From JBKBKN01 sp046294625 (GTDB taxonomy: Bacteria; Bacteroidota; Bacteroidia; M30B66), in the NCBI GenBank assembly GCA_046294625.1, contig JBKBKN010000015.1, positions 1 to 64,000 of the forward strand: a stretch of 64,000 bases of DNA, written 5' to 3'. This document shows, in pieces, positions 24,576 through 31,732 of this stretch. Position numbers and translations under genes: made by a program. A model generated the notes under the pieces. It saw nothing but the letters and a program-made list of their open reading frames with translations. It did no database searches and had not been told where the DNA came from. Position 1 is the stretch's first letter; every line of letters starts with the position of its first letter.

Positions 24576-26051
24576 TTAATAAGCTTTAGCAAATATAACA
24601 CGTTGTGCAGAAGGTTTACCTGTTAGGATACATTTTCCCTCTTCCTTTTCATTATTTAACGGAATGCAGCGAATTGTGGCTTTGGTAAGCTCTTTTATTT
24701 TAAGTTCCGTTTCGGTAGTGCCATCCCAATGTGCATGAATAAATCCGCCCTTTTCATCGAGAATTTGTTTGAACTCTTCGAAGTTATCTGCTTTGAAGGT
24801 ATGTGCTTTGCGGTAAGCAAGTGCTTTGTTGAATAGATTCTGTTGAATTTCTTCAAGCAAATGTTCGATTACGGACAATAAACTATCTATAGAAACGACT
24901 TGTTTTTCTAAGGTGTCGCGGCGCGCAAGCTCTACTGTTCCCTGCTCTATATCACGTGGTCCGATGGCGATTCGGAGTGGTACGCCACGGAACTCATGTT
25001 CTGCAAATTTGAAGCCCGGTTTATGGGTGTCGCGGTTGTCATTTTTCACTGAAATTCCTGCTTTACGAAGCGTTGCAGAAATTTCTTTTACGCGATCATC
25101 AATGAGTGCCAGCTGCTCATCGCTTTTGTAGATTGGAACGATCACCACCTGAAAAGGAGCAAGTTTGGGTGGTAGCACCAAGCCTTTATCATCAGAATGA
25201 GTCATGATGAGTGCGCCCATCAATCGCGTGGATACTCCCCAGGATGTTGCCCATACATAATCGAGTTTTCCATCTTTTCCTGTAAATTTCACATCAAAAG
25301 CTTTGGCAAAATTTTGACCCAAGAAATGCGATGTGCCGGCTTGTAAGGCTTTACCATCCTGCATCAATGCTTCGATACAATAGGTGTCTACTGCTCCGGC
25401 AAATCGTTCATTGGCAGTTTTCACACCTTTAATCACGGGCATAGCCAAATAGTTTTCCGCAAAATCGGCATAAACATCAAGCATTTGGCGGGTCTCTTCT
25501 TCAGCTTCCTTTGCGGTAGCGTGTGCAGTGTGCCCTTCTTGCCAAAGAAATTCGGCAGTACGCAAAAAGAGTCGGGTACGCATTTCCCATCTTACCACGT
25601 TAGCCCATTGATTTACCAAAATAGGCAAATCACGATAGGACTGAATCCAACCCTTGTAAGTGTTCCAGATGATGGTTTCTGAAGTTGGTCTAACGATCAG
25701 TTCTTCTTCAAGTTTAGCATCATCGTCCACCACCACGCCTTTTCCGTCGGGAGCATTTTTTAGTCGATAGTGCGTAATTACAGCACATTCCTTGGCGAAG
25801 CCATCCACATGCGATGCTTCTTTGCTGAAAAACGATTTAGGAATAAACAGAGGAAAATAAGCATTCACGTGACCGGTGTCTTTAAACATCTTGTCTAGTG
25901 TCTGCTGCATTTTCTCCCAAATGGCGTATCCATAAGGTTTAATCACCATACAGCCACGCACAGCCGAGTTTTCGGCAAGGTCGGCTTTGATGACAATATC
26001 GTTATACCATTGCGAATAGTTTTCTTCTCTTGTGGAATGTTCCTTGCTCAT
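24576..26051 (-). CDS. proS: prolyl-tRNA synthetase (short, archaeal/eukaryotic-like form)
   Basis: 491 residues, a class II aminoacyl-tRNA synthetase of the short type without the editing insertion of the E. coli enzyme. Motif 2 is visible as FLRTAEFLWQEGHTAHA, the proline-binding region as RPTSETIIW, and the C-terminal anticodon-binding domain ends with a zinc-binding-like extension (CIPLNNEKEEGKCILTGK) and the aromatic terminus FAKAY, typical of this form. It charges tRNA-Pro. First gene of a minus-strand run with the unknown protein, SBP and cupin genes. Confidence 0.96.
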   Translation of the reverse strand: MSKEHSTREENYSQWYNDIVIKADLAENSAVRGCMVIKPYGYAIWEKMQQTLDKMFKDTGHVNAYFPLFIPKSFFSKEASHVDGFAKECAVITHYRLKNAPDGKGVVVDDDAKLEEELIVRPTSETIIWNTYKGWIQSYRDLPILVNQWANVVRWEMRTRLFLRTAEFLWQEGHTAHATAKEAEEETRQMLDVYADFAENYLAMPVIKGVKTANERFAGAVDTYCIEALMQDGKALQAGTSHFLGQNFAKAFDVKFTGKDGKLDYVWATSWGVSTRLMGALIMTHSDDKGLVLPPKLAPFQVVIVPIYKSDEQLALIDDRVKEISATLRKAGISVKNDNRDTHKPGFKFAEHEFRGVPLRIAIGPRDIEQGTVELARRDTLEKQVVSIDSLLSVIEHLLEEIQQNLFNKALAYRKAHTFKADNFEEFKQILDEKGGFIHAHWDGTTETELKIKELTKATIRCIPLNNEKEEGKCILTGKPSAQRVIFAKAY

Positions 26052-26094
26052 TTTAATTTGTGGTATGGAATTTGTTTCTTTTATTGCGTCGGGT

Positions 26095-26102
26095 CAAAAA
26101 TA
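26095..26102 (-). promoter_or_regulatory. Bacteroidota -7 element for proS
   Basis: Minus strand reads TATTTTTG, 44 bases before the proS ATG. No -33 TTTG at the usual spacing. Confidence 0.35.
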
Positions 26103-26152
26103 AACATTTAGACCGACGCTTAAAGCAGGTCAAATTTTTAAAATATTTAGTC

Positions 26153-28117
26153 ATGAAAACGTTCATATTTACCGCCGGAATCATACTCACAGTCGTTCTT
26201 TCGTCCTGTGGTTCATTAAATCATACAGCCAAAGTATCGGAGGTGGATGATCGCTACTACAGCCTTGCCGATGCAAATAAAGAACGCAGACAACTGAGAA
26301 AGCTTCAAAGCACTGCACCACAAGATGTGGAAGATCGCTCTGGTTCGGCCATGCGCAGAAATTTTAATGAAAACAACGAAGATTTCGATGGTCAGGATGA
26401 GCGCTTTGCCGATTATGAAAGATTTGGCGGTGGTGCTCCGGGTGGCGGCAACACGGTAAACAATTATTATTTTGACATGGACGACTACTATGATTTTCAA
26501 TATGCGTCTAGAGTTCGTCGTTTTCATCGCCCTATGAATCGTTGGGGATATTTCGATCCGTTTTACACCAACATGTTCTGGTACGACCCTAATCCATTGT
26601 TTTTCGGTACAAGTATTTACAGCACCTATGCTTTCTGGAATCCGTTCAGCCCATGGGGCTGGAACACATGGGGTATGGGTCCGGGCTTCAATATTGGCTG
26701 GAACTCATGGACCGGATTTCATATGGGATTTGGCACTGGATCAATGTTTAATTCTTTCTATAATCCATGGGCTTGGAATAATTTCTATCGACCATGGGGA
26801 TTTGGCTCACCTTGGGCATTCAATCCTTGGGGATGTTACAATCCTTTCCTATGGGGAGCACCTATGGGCGGGTTTGGCATGGGCTATATGCAAGGTTTTA
26901 ACAACGGATTTGCTTCTGCTATGTTTATGAATCAAATGATGACCAATCAAATGCATTTCAATAGCTTTGACAGCAACACCTTTGTTTCAGGGCCAAATAC
27001 CGGAGGATTGGGTGGAGGTAGTTTCGGCTCCGTGCCGCTCAACCAAAACTTTAGTCAAAATATTGGAACGACTACTAGTTCTTTTAGAGTAAATAAATTC
27101 CCTACGCAAGCAGAATCGGCTCAAACGGGCGCTATTAACTTGCCTCAGCAAGGCAATAACACCAATGGTTTGCGTGGCAACCAGGAAGTGGTGCGAGAGC
27201 AAGCAAGCATTCAGCAACAAGCTGGATTGGGCGGCAAATCGCTTAATCAGCTTGGCGATCGTGGTGAACAAGGCAGAACACCTAATAATGTAATACGGGG
27301 CAATCAGGTAGAAGCTGCTTCTGTAACCACGGGCTTAGATAGCCGCCAGAACTTGATTAATCAGGGAGCATCGCCTTCGGGAGTTGGCATCAGAAATACG
27401 GAAGTACAACAACAAAGTCCTCAGCCGATCAGAGCCAATGTTAATCGAAATCCAAATATTGGAGCAGATTACAGCAGTGCCCCGGTGCGTGCACCACAAA
27501 CGGCAGCTCCTGCAATAATGCCCGGTAGAGAGCCTAATATTCAGCCGGGAGGTGGCATCAGATCGAATGCAAGTTACACGCCTGCACCGCAACCCATTCG
27601 TGGTAATGCAATTGTACCGCAAGTGCAACAGCCCGGAAGCCAAGACATCAATCGTGGAAACACCTACATGAACAACCGTGATTTCAGTCGTCCGAGTCAG
27701 CGTCCAGCAGTATCTATTCCACAGAGAGATCCTGGAGCTGTGCAACGCCCCCAGCAAAGCACGCCTCAGCGGTTTAATAGTCAGCCGCAGCGGCAGATTC
27801 AACAGCCACAACGCGGCACATCACCCCAGTTCGATAATAGAAGCACGATTCCGCAAAGCAGACCAAGTAATTTCTACAACACGCCTCAGCGTCAGACTTC
27901 ACCAAGTTATTCACCCTCGGCACCAAGCCGTCAACCGAGTTTTAATAGCCCTTCACCAAGCCGTCAGCCGAGCTTCAATAGCCCTTCGCCAAGCCGTCAG
28001 CCGAGCTACAGTGCTCCTTCACCAAGCAGAAGTCCTTCGATGAGCAGTCCTTCACCTTCGCGTATGTCGGCTCCGTCATCTTCTCCAAGTAGATCAGCTT
28101 CACCATCAAGAAGATAA
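26153..28117 (+). CDS. low-complexity lipoprotein (aromatic/Gly-rich centre, Ser/Pro/Arg/Gln-rich tail)
   Basis: About 654 residues. The start at 26153 gives a lipoprotein signal MKTFIFTAGIILTVVLSSCG; the frame is open to 26060, but those residues are basic and not signal-like. After a charged segment with a GGGAPGGGN stretch comes a central section rich in Phe, Trp, Gly, Asn, Tyr and Met (about 140-295, such as FSPWGWNTWGMGPGFNIG), then Asn/Gln-rich repeats, and finally a tail with PSRQPSFNSPS repeats. No enzyme domain is recognised. It is followed after 15 bases by an outer-membrane barrel gene. Likely an envelope or surface-exposed, intrinsically disordered protein. Confidence 0.75.
   Translation: MKTFIFTAGIILTVVLSSCGSLNHTAKVSEVDDRYYSLADANKERRQLRKLQSTAPQDVEDRSGSAMRRNFNENNEDFDGQDERFADYERFGGGAPGGGNTVNNYYFDMDDYYDFQYASRVRRFHRPMNRWGYFDPFYTNMFWYDPNPLFFGTSIYSTYAFWNPFSPWGWNTWGMGPGFNIGWNSWTGFHMGFGTGSMFNSFYNPWAWNNFYRPWGFGSPWAFNPWGCYNPFLWGAPMGGFGMGYMQGFNNGFASAMFMNQMMTNQMHFNSFDSNTFVSGPNTGGLGGGSFGSVPLNQNFSQNIGTTTSSFRVNKFPTQAESAQTGAINLPQQGNNTNGLRGNQEVVREQASIQQQAGLGGKSLNQLGDRGEQGRTPNNVIRGNQVEAASVTTGLDSRQNLINQGASPSGVGIRNTEVQQQSPQPIRANVNRNPNIGADYSSAPVRAPQTAAPAIMPGREPNIQPGGGIRSNASYTPAPQPIRGNAIVPQVQQPGSQDINRGNTYMNNRDFSRPSQRPAVSIPQRDPGAVQRPQQSTPQRFNSQPQRQIQQPQRGTSPQFDNRSTIPQSRPSNFYNTPQRQTSPSYSPSAPSRQPSFNSPSPSRQPSFNSPSPSRQPSYSAPSPSRSPSMSSPSPSRMSAPSSSPSRSASPSRR
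27923..28021 (+). repeat. 33-bp coding tandem repeat, three copies
   Basis: Three adjacent 33-base units (27923-27955, 27956-27988, 27989-28021) encode PSRQPSFNSPS, PSRQPSFNSPS and PSRQPSYSAPS in the tail of the low-complexity lipoprotein. The DNA units are nearly identical, which suggests recent slippage or unequal exchange. Confidence 0.9.
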
Positions 28118-28132
28118 AATAAAGACTGATTT

Positions 28133-29587
28133 ATGCTAAGAAAAATTTCAATCATAGCTGCGCTAGCAGGAACTCAGTTCCTGCTAGCGCAAACTGCTGA
28201 AGACGCACTTCGCTATGCACAAACATCCTTTTCAGGCACAGCCATGTCGCTCGGTATGGGTGGAGCAACCGGAGCAGTTGGCGGCGATCTTTCAAATATG
28301 ATTAATAATCCGGCCGGTATTGGACTTTTTCGTCAGTCGGAATTTACCTTTTCACCATCTATAGCGCACATAGGAACAGAAGCCAACTTCTATGGTAGCA
28401 ACCGTGAAGATGCCAATACCAGATTCAATTTTACCAACCTGGGTTTTGCACTGCATTCACCTACTTACAACAGACTCAAAACAGAAGGTTGGATGGGTTC
28501 CACATTTGCTTTTGGTTATAATCGGATCAACGGTTTAAACAGACAGGCGCTTATCCAGGGAATCAATACCAACAGTTCGGTGATTGATGCTTTTGTGGCA
28601 AATGCCAATGGAAAATTCCCCAACCAATTTGACGGCAATACTGCAGCAGCGTACGATGCTTTCTTTTTTGATCCTGTAGCACAGGGAGCGAATACCTATT
28701 TCAATGCTCGTGGACCTGAATTTGCTGGTCAGCAGCAGATCATCAATATCGAATCGCGAGGCGCAGTTAGAGAATATAATATGGCTTATGCCGGCAATTA
28801 TTCTAACCGATTATACATTGGTGCGACATTGGGTTATCGCAGAATTGTGTATGATGAAAAAATCAGACTTTCGGAGCGCGATGTGATGGACACCATTCCT
28901 TTATTCAATTCGCTACAATACAACACGTTCAAAGACGTGGTTGGAAATGCGCTCAATTTCAGATTAGGGGCTATTTACAGAGTCAATGATTGGGTTAGAC
29001 TGGGTGCAGCTTATCATTTTGCCCATTCCTTTCGATTTAGAGAAACATTCTCGGCCGATACCAAAGGTGAGTTTTCTGATATCGGCATCAGAGAAGGATT
29101 TTCACCGGTCGGACGAGCAGAATATCGTTTAAGAACGCCTTCGCGAATTGTAGCTTCAGCCGCATTTGTGCTTGGCAAAAGAGGTATTTTGTCCGTAGAT
29201 TATGAGCATCTGGACTATTCTCGCACCAGATTTCGTGTAACAGATGATTTTTATGATCAGGTGAACCAAAACATGCAACAGATATTTACCAATAGCGGTA
29301 ATTTGAGAATAGGCGGTGAGATGCGCTTCGATGATACTTACGCCAGAGCCGGTTTTTCGCATTTAGGGAATCCGTTCAATAGTGTTACACAATTAGATGG
29401 TAGCCTTAACTCATACACTGTGGGTGGAGGCTATCGTAACGATGAATTTTATATTGACGCAGCCTTGATTTTTGCCAACTCCACATCATCTTATGTTCCT
29501 TATAGTCCGCAATTAGCCCCGGTTGAAGCCGCAGAACTCAGAATCAGACGATTCAACGTGGTGGCCACAGTTGGTTTTAGATTTTAA
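28133..29587 (+). CDS. outer-membrane beta-barrel protein (OmpP1/FadL-like)
   Basis: 484 residues with a signal peptide (1-19, ending LLAQ) and alternating amphipathic strands typical of a barrel. The N-terminus after cleavage has the FadL-family pattern AMSLGMGGATGAVGGDLSNM and NNPAGIGLF (NPAG motif). Members import hydrophobic compounds across the outer membrane, while many Bacteroidota relatives are of unknown substrate. It begins 15 bases after the low-complexity lipoprotein gene and is probably cotranscribed. The signal-peptide coding region contains a striking palindrome (28159-28191). Confidence 0.82.
   Translation: MLRKISIIAALAGTQFLLAQTAEDALRYAQTSFSGTAMSLGMGGATGAVGGDLSNMINNPAGIGLFRQSEFTFSPSIAHIGTEANFYGSNREDANTRFNFTNLGFALHSPTYNRLKTEGWMGSTFAFGYNRINGLNRQALIQGINTNSSVIDAFVANANGKFPNQFDGNTAAAYDAFFFDPVAQGANTYFNARGPEFAGQQQIINIESRGAVREYNMAYAGNYSNRLYIGATLGYRRIVYDEKIRLSERDVMDTIPLFNSLQYNTFKDVVGNALNFRLGAIYRVNDWVRLGAAYHFAHSFRFRETFSADTKGEFSDIGIREGFSPVGRAEYRLRTPSRIVASAAFVLGKRGILSVDYEHLDYSRTRFRVTDDFYDQVNQNMQQIFTNSGNLRIGGEMRFDDTYARAGFSHLGNPFNSVTQLDGSLNSYTVGGGYRNDEFYIDAALIFANSTSSYVPYSPQLAPVEAAELRIRRFNVVATVGFRF
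28159..28191 (+). repeat. palindrome inside the signal-peptide coding region
   Basis: TGCGCTAGCAGGAAC (28159-28173) and its exact reverse complement (28177-28191) are separated by three bases, so 15 bp form a GC-rich perfect stem. It starts 26 bases after the ATG of the barrel gene, in codons for AALAGTQFLLAQ. No T run follows. Confidence 0.9.
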
Positions 29588-29596
29588 ATCTGGTTT

Positions 29597-29644
29597 TGTT
29601 TTAAAATAAATACGGGGCGGCAGGTGAAACCTGCCGCCCCGTAT
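29597..29644 (-). terminator. terminator between the barrel gene and ndk
   Basis: A GC-rich perfect stem of 16 bp (29610-29625 with 29629-29644) with loop GAA. On the minus strand a T-rich stretch follows, as expected for ndk; the barrel gene may use it as well. Confidence 0.8.
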
Positions 29645-29667
29645 GCTTTGTAAGATCTCTTAAGTTA

Positions 29668-30087
29668 TTAGTAACGCTCTAAGGAAGAGAAAAAGAAATT
29701 GCCTTCGATTTCGGCATTTTCATCAGAGTCAGAGCCATGAATCGCATTAGCGTCAATCGATTTAGCGAATAAATTTCTAATGGTGCCGGGAGCCGCTTTG
29801 GTTGGGTCAGTAGCGCCAATTAATTCACGAAAATCTGCTACCGCATTCTCTTTTTCAAGAATAGCCGCTACGATTGGGCCGGAAGACATAAAGTCAACCA
29901 ATTCGCCATAAAACGGACGCTCTTTGTGAACAGCATAAAAGGCGCCTGCCGTTTCTTTGCTGAGCCTGGTGTATTTCATTGCAATGATTCTGAATCCAGC
30001 TTCATTGATTTTTTGAAGAATCGCTCCGATGTGGTTGTTTGCCACTGCATCGGGCTTAATCATTGTAAATGTTCTGTTAGTTGCCAT
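29668..30087 (-). CDS. ndk: nucleoside diphosphate kinase
   Basis: 139 residues, normal length. It transfers the gamma phosphate between nucleoside triphosphates and diphosphates via a phosphohistidine. The active-site His is in NAIHGSDSDENA near the C-terminus; the N-terminal RTFTMIKPDAV and the FMSSGPIVAAIL block are typical. Single gene with its own -7 element and terminator, divergent from the paiB-like gene. Confidence 0.97.
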   Translation of the reverse strand: MATNRTFTMIKPDAVANNHIGAILQKINEAGFRIIAMKYTRLSKETAGAFYAVHKERPFYGELVDFMSSGPIVAAILEKENAVADFRELIGATDPTKAAPGTIRNLFAKSIDANAIHGSDSDENAEIEGNFFFSSLERY

Positions 30088-30109
30088 GTAAGATGTTTAT
30101 TTTGCGCCG

Positions 30110-30117
30110 CAAAAATA
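30110..30117 (-). promoter_or_regulatory. Bacteroidota -7 element for ndk
   Basis: Minus strand reads TATTTTTG, 22 bases before the ndk ATG; no convincing -33 element was found. Confidence 0.4.
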
Positions 30118-30163
30118 GTAATATCGCACAAACAGCATTTAAAACTAAAATTATTATTTCCGA

Positions 30164-30748
30164 ATGTACATACCGCGACACTTTAGGCAAGACAATCAGC
30201 AAATTCTTACCAATTTCATCAATCACATTGGTTTTGGCATTTTGGTTCAGTCCACTGATTCCCTGCCGCTTTCAACACACATTCCGGTGTATGTTCATCA
30301 TGAGCAAGCACTTCAAATTAGAACGCACATGGCATTGCACAATCCGCATGCGAAAGCTATTGTGGATGGCGGCAAAGCATTACTCATTATTCAAGGTGAG
30401 CATGCCTACATTAGCCCTTCGACTTATGAGCAAGTGGATGTGCCCACCTGGGATTATCGCATCGTGCATTGCGAAGTGCAATTTAAAATTCCAACTGCAG
30501 AAGAAGCAAAATCCGATTTATTTGATTTGGTACGTTTTTTTGAAAAGAGCAATCCACAGCCTATTCAGCCGGAAACATTTCCGGACGGTATGATGCAAGA
30601 CTATTTGAAATTTGTTTTTCCTTTTCGAATGAACATTCTCAGCATGCAGGGCGCCTGGAAATTAAGTCAAAACAGAACAGAATACGAAAAAGAGCAGATA
30701 CGAAAAATGCTTGAAAGGCAGGGAAATTCTTTGTGGAGATTGGTGTAA
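30164..30748 (+). CDS. PaiB-family FMN-binding protein
   Basis: 194 residues of the PaiB/FMN-binding split-barrel family: MYIPRHFRQDNQQ at the start, HIPVYVHHE, HMALHNPHAK, GEHAYISPSTYE, VPTWDYRIVHCEV and the C-terminal NILSMQGAWKLSQNR. In Bacillus PaiB represses sporulation and protease genes; most homologues bind a flavin or haem-like cofactor with unknown function. The spacing from ndk is short and divergent, so shared regulation is possible but not shown. Confidence 0.9.
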   Translation: MYIPRHFRQDNQQILTNFINHIGFGILVQSTDSLPLSTHIPVYVHHEQALQIRTHMALHNPHAKAIVDGGKALLIIQGEHAYISPSTYEQVDVPTWDYRIVHCEVQFKIPTAEEAKSDLFDLVRFFEKSNPQPIQPETFPDGMMQDYLKFVFPFRMNILSMQGAWKLSQNRTEYEKEQIRKMLERQGNSLWRLV

Positions 30749-30798
30749 AGTCTTCATTCATTTTGATGACTATTTGTTATTCCTTGTAAACAGCATCA

Positions 30799-31284
30799 TT
30801 AATCAAACAGCAATTTCAAGGTCTTCATAGCAATGAACATCTTCTTGCCATCCGATAAGCAGATGAATCCATATTTAAAATAAAACTTTTCAGCGTCTTT
30901 GTCAATAGGATCAACAACCACCGCATAAGATCCCATTACTTTTGAATTTTCAAAACACCTTTTCAGTGCATCAATCAATAGCATTTTCCTGATACCTTTT
31001 CCAAAAGAATTTTTATCGACAGCCAATCGGCCTAAAAGTGTAGCAGGTATGGCATGATAATTTTTAGGTAACTTTGTTCTTATTTGATCGGGAAAATTTT
31101 CCAATGCAATACTGTTGTTTGACAATGTGTAGTATCCTTGAATTTGGTTTGTTTCTTTTTCTATTAGCACAAAGCAAGTTGCCAACCTGCGTTTAACGTC
31201 TTGATTAGCAATGTTTTTAAGGTTAATGTTAAGCAATTCATTTCTACAATCAAAGTGACTACGATTGTGTGTGTTGTTTAGCAA
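30799..31284 (-). CDS. GNAT acetyltransferase, TacT-type toxin (start disrupted)
   Basis: 161 residues, a single GNAT domain with the arrangement of TacT/AtaT toxins, which acetylate aminoacyl-tRNA: FDCRNELLN, NQDVKRRLATCFVL, IQGYYTLSNNSIAL, LLGRLAVDKNSFGKGIRKMLLIDAL (acetyl-CoA loop) and FYFKYGF. The only start in frame is TTG at 31284. Two codons upstream stands ATG ACT TAA, so an original start at 31293 appears cut off by a stop. It lies downstream of a DUF1778 antitoxin that also carries an in-frame stop. Together this points to an inactive or low-expressed toxin, unless translation starts at the TTG. Confidence 0.75.
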   Translation of the reverse strand: MLNNTHNRSHFDCRNELLNINLKNIANQDVKRRLATCFVLIEKETNQIQGYYTLSNNSIALENFPDQIRTKLPKNYHAIPATLLGRLAVDKNSFGKGIRKMLLIDALKRCFENSKVMGSYAVVVDPIDKDAEKFYFKYGFICLSDGKKMFIAMKTLKLLFD

Positions 31285-31303
31285 TTAAGTCATTACATCA
31301 ACA

Positions 31304-31588
31304 TCATTTTGAAGTGAAAGCTTTATTCTCTTTCAATGCTTTTTTCAATGCTGCATTTGGTTTTGGGGGATTGGTAATGGCATCGAAAAAGATTTCACTG
31401 TCTCTTTCAGATGAAACAATTTTTTCTTTTTCCAAGAAAATTTCTTTTGCTTATTCTTGAACGGCATGAATTATGAAATCTGTCAGATTTCTGTATCCTC
31501 CCAATTGTGCAGCTTTCTCAAACAGTAGCTTTTGTTCTTTAGGAAGCCGGGCATCAAATCGGGCGCTTTCTTTTGAAGATGATTTCAT
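31304..31588 (-). pseudogene. DUF1778 (TacA-type) antitoxin interrupted by an in-frame TAA
   Basis: One continuous frame encodes a 94-codon DUF1778 protein with a single TAA (31453-31451) at codon 46. Codons 1-45 give the ribbon-helix-helix DNA-binding part (ARFDARLPKEQKLLFEKAA, then LTDFIIHAVQE). Codons 47-94 give the toxin-binding tail (AKEIFLEKEKIVSSERDSEI, NPPKPNAALKKAL). Both parts match the family without a shift in frame. The stop may have come from a CAA or GAA codon. The tail ends 19 bases before the toxin's TTG. It may be a dead module, or the tail may be translated separately. Confidence 0.75.
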
Positions 31589-31671
31589 TTTCCAATTCTT
31601 TTTACAGACATACGTATTATAACCGTACAATATCGTTGTCTTATCATTGAAATTTTTTCATCATTATCATC

Positions 31672-31700
31672 TTAAAAAAAAAGCAGCCCAATGGACTGCT
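31672..31700 (-). terminator. intrinsic terminator of htpG
   Basis: On the minus strand AGCAG(T)CC-ATTG-GGCTGCT pairs with one bulge and is followed by a run of nine T residues, 32 bases after the htpG stop. Confidence 0.75.
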
Positions 31701-31732
31701 CTTTTGCCAATTATGTGTAGTAGATTAAATTT

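Noticed and set aside
26060..26152. Extended start of the low-complexity lipoprotein
   Set aside because: The 31 extra residues are basic and hide the lipoprotein signal that starts at 26153.
27335..27811. 158-codon minus-strand frame opposite the low-complexity lipoprotein
   Set aside because: Arg/Leu-rich shadow of the Gln/Pro-rich coding strand.
27923..28021. CRISPR-like array
   Set aside because: Units are contiguous coding repeats without spacers.
31304..31588. Alternative genetic code as the explanation for the in-frame TAA codons
   Set aside because: TAA ends many intact genes in the window, including the rhodopsin gene.
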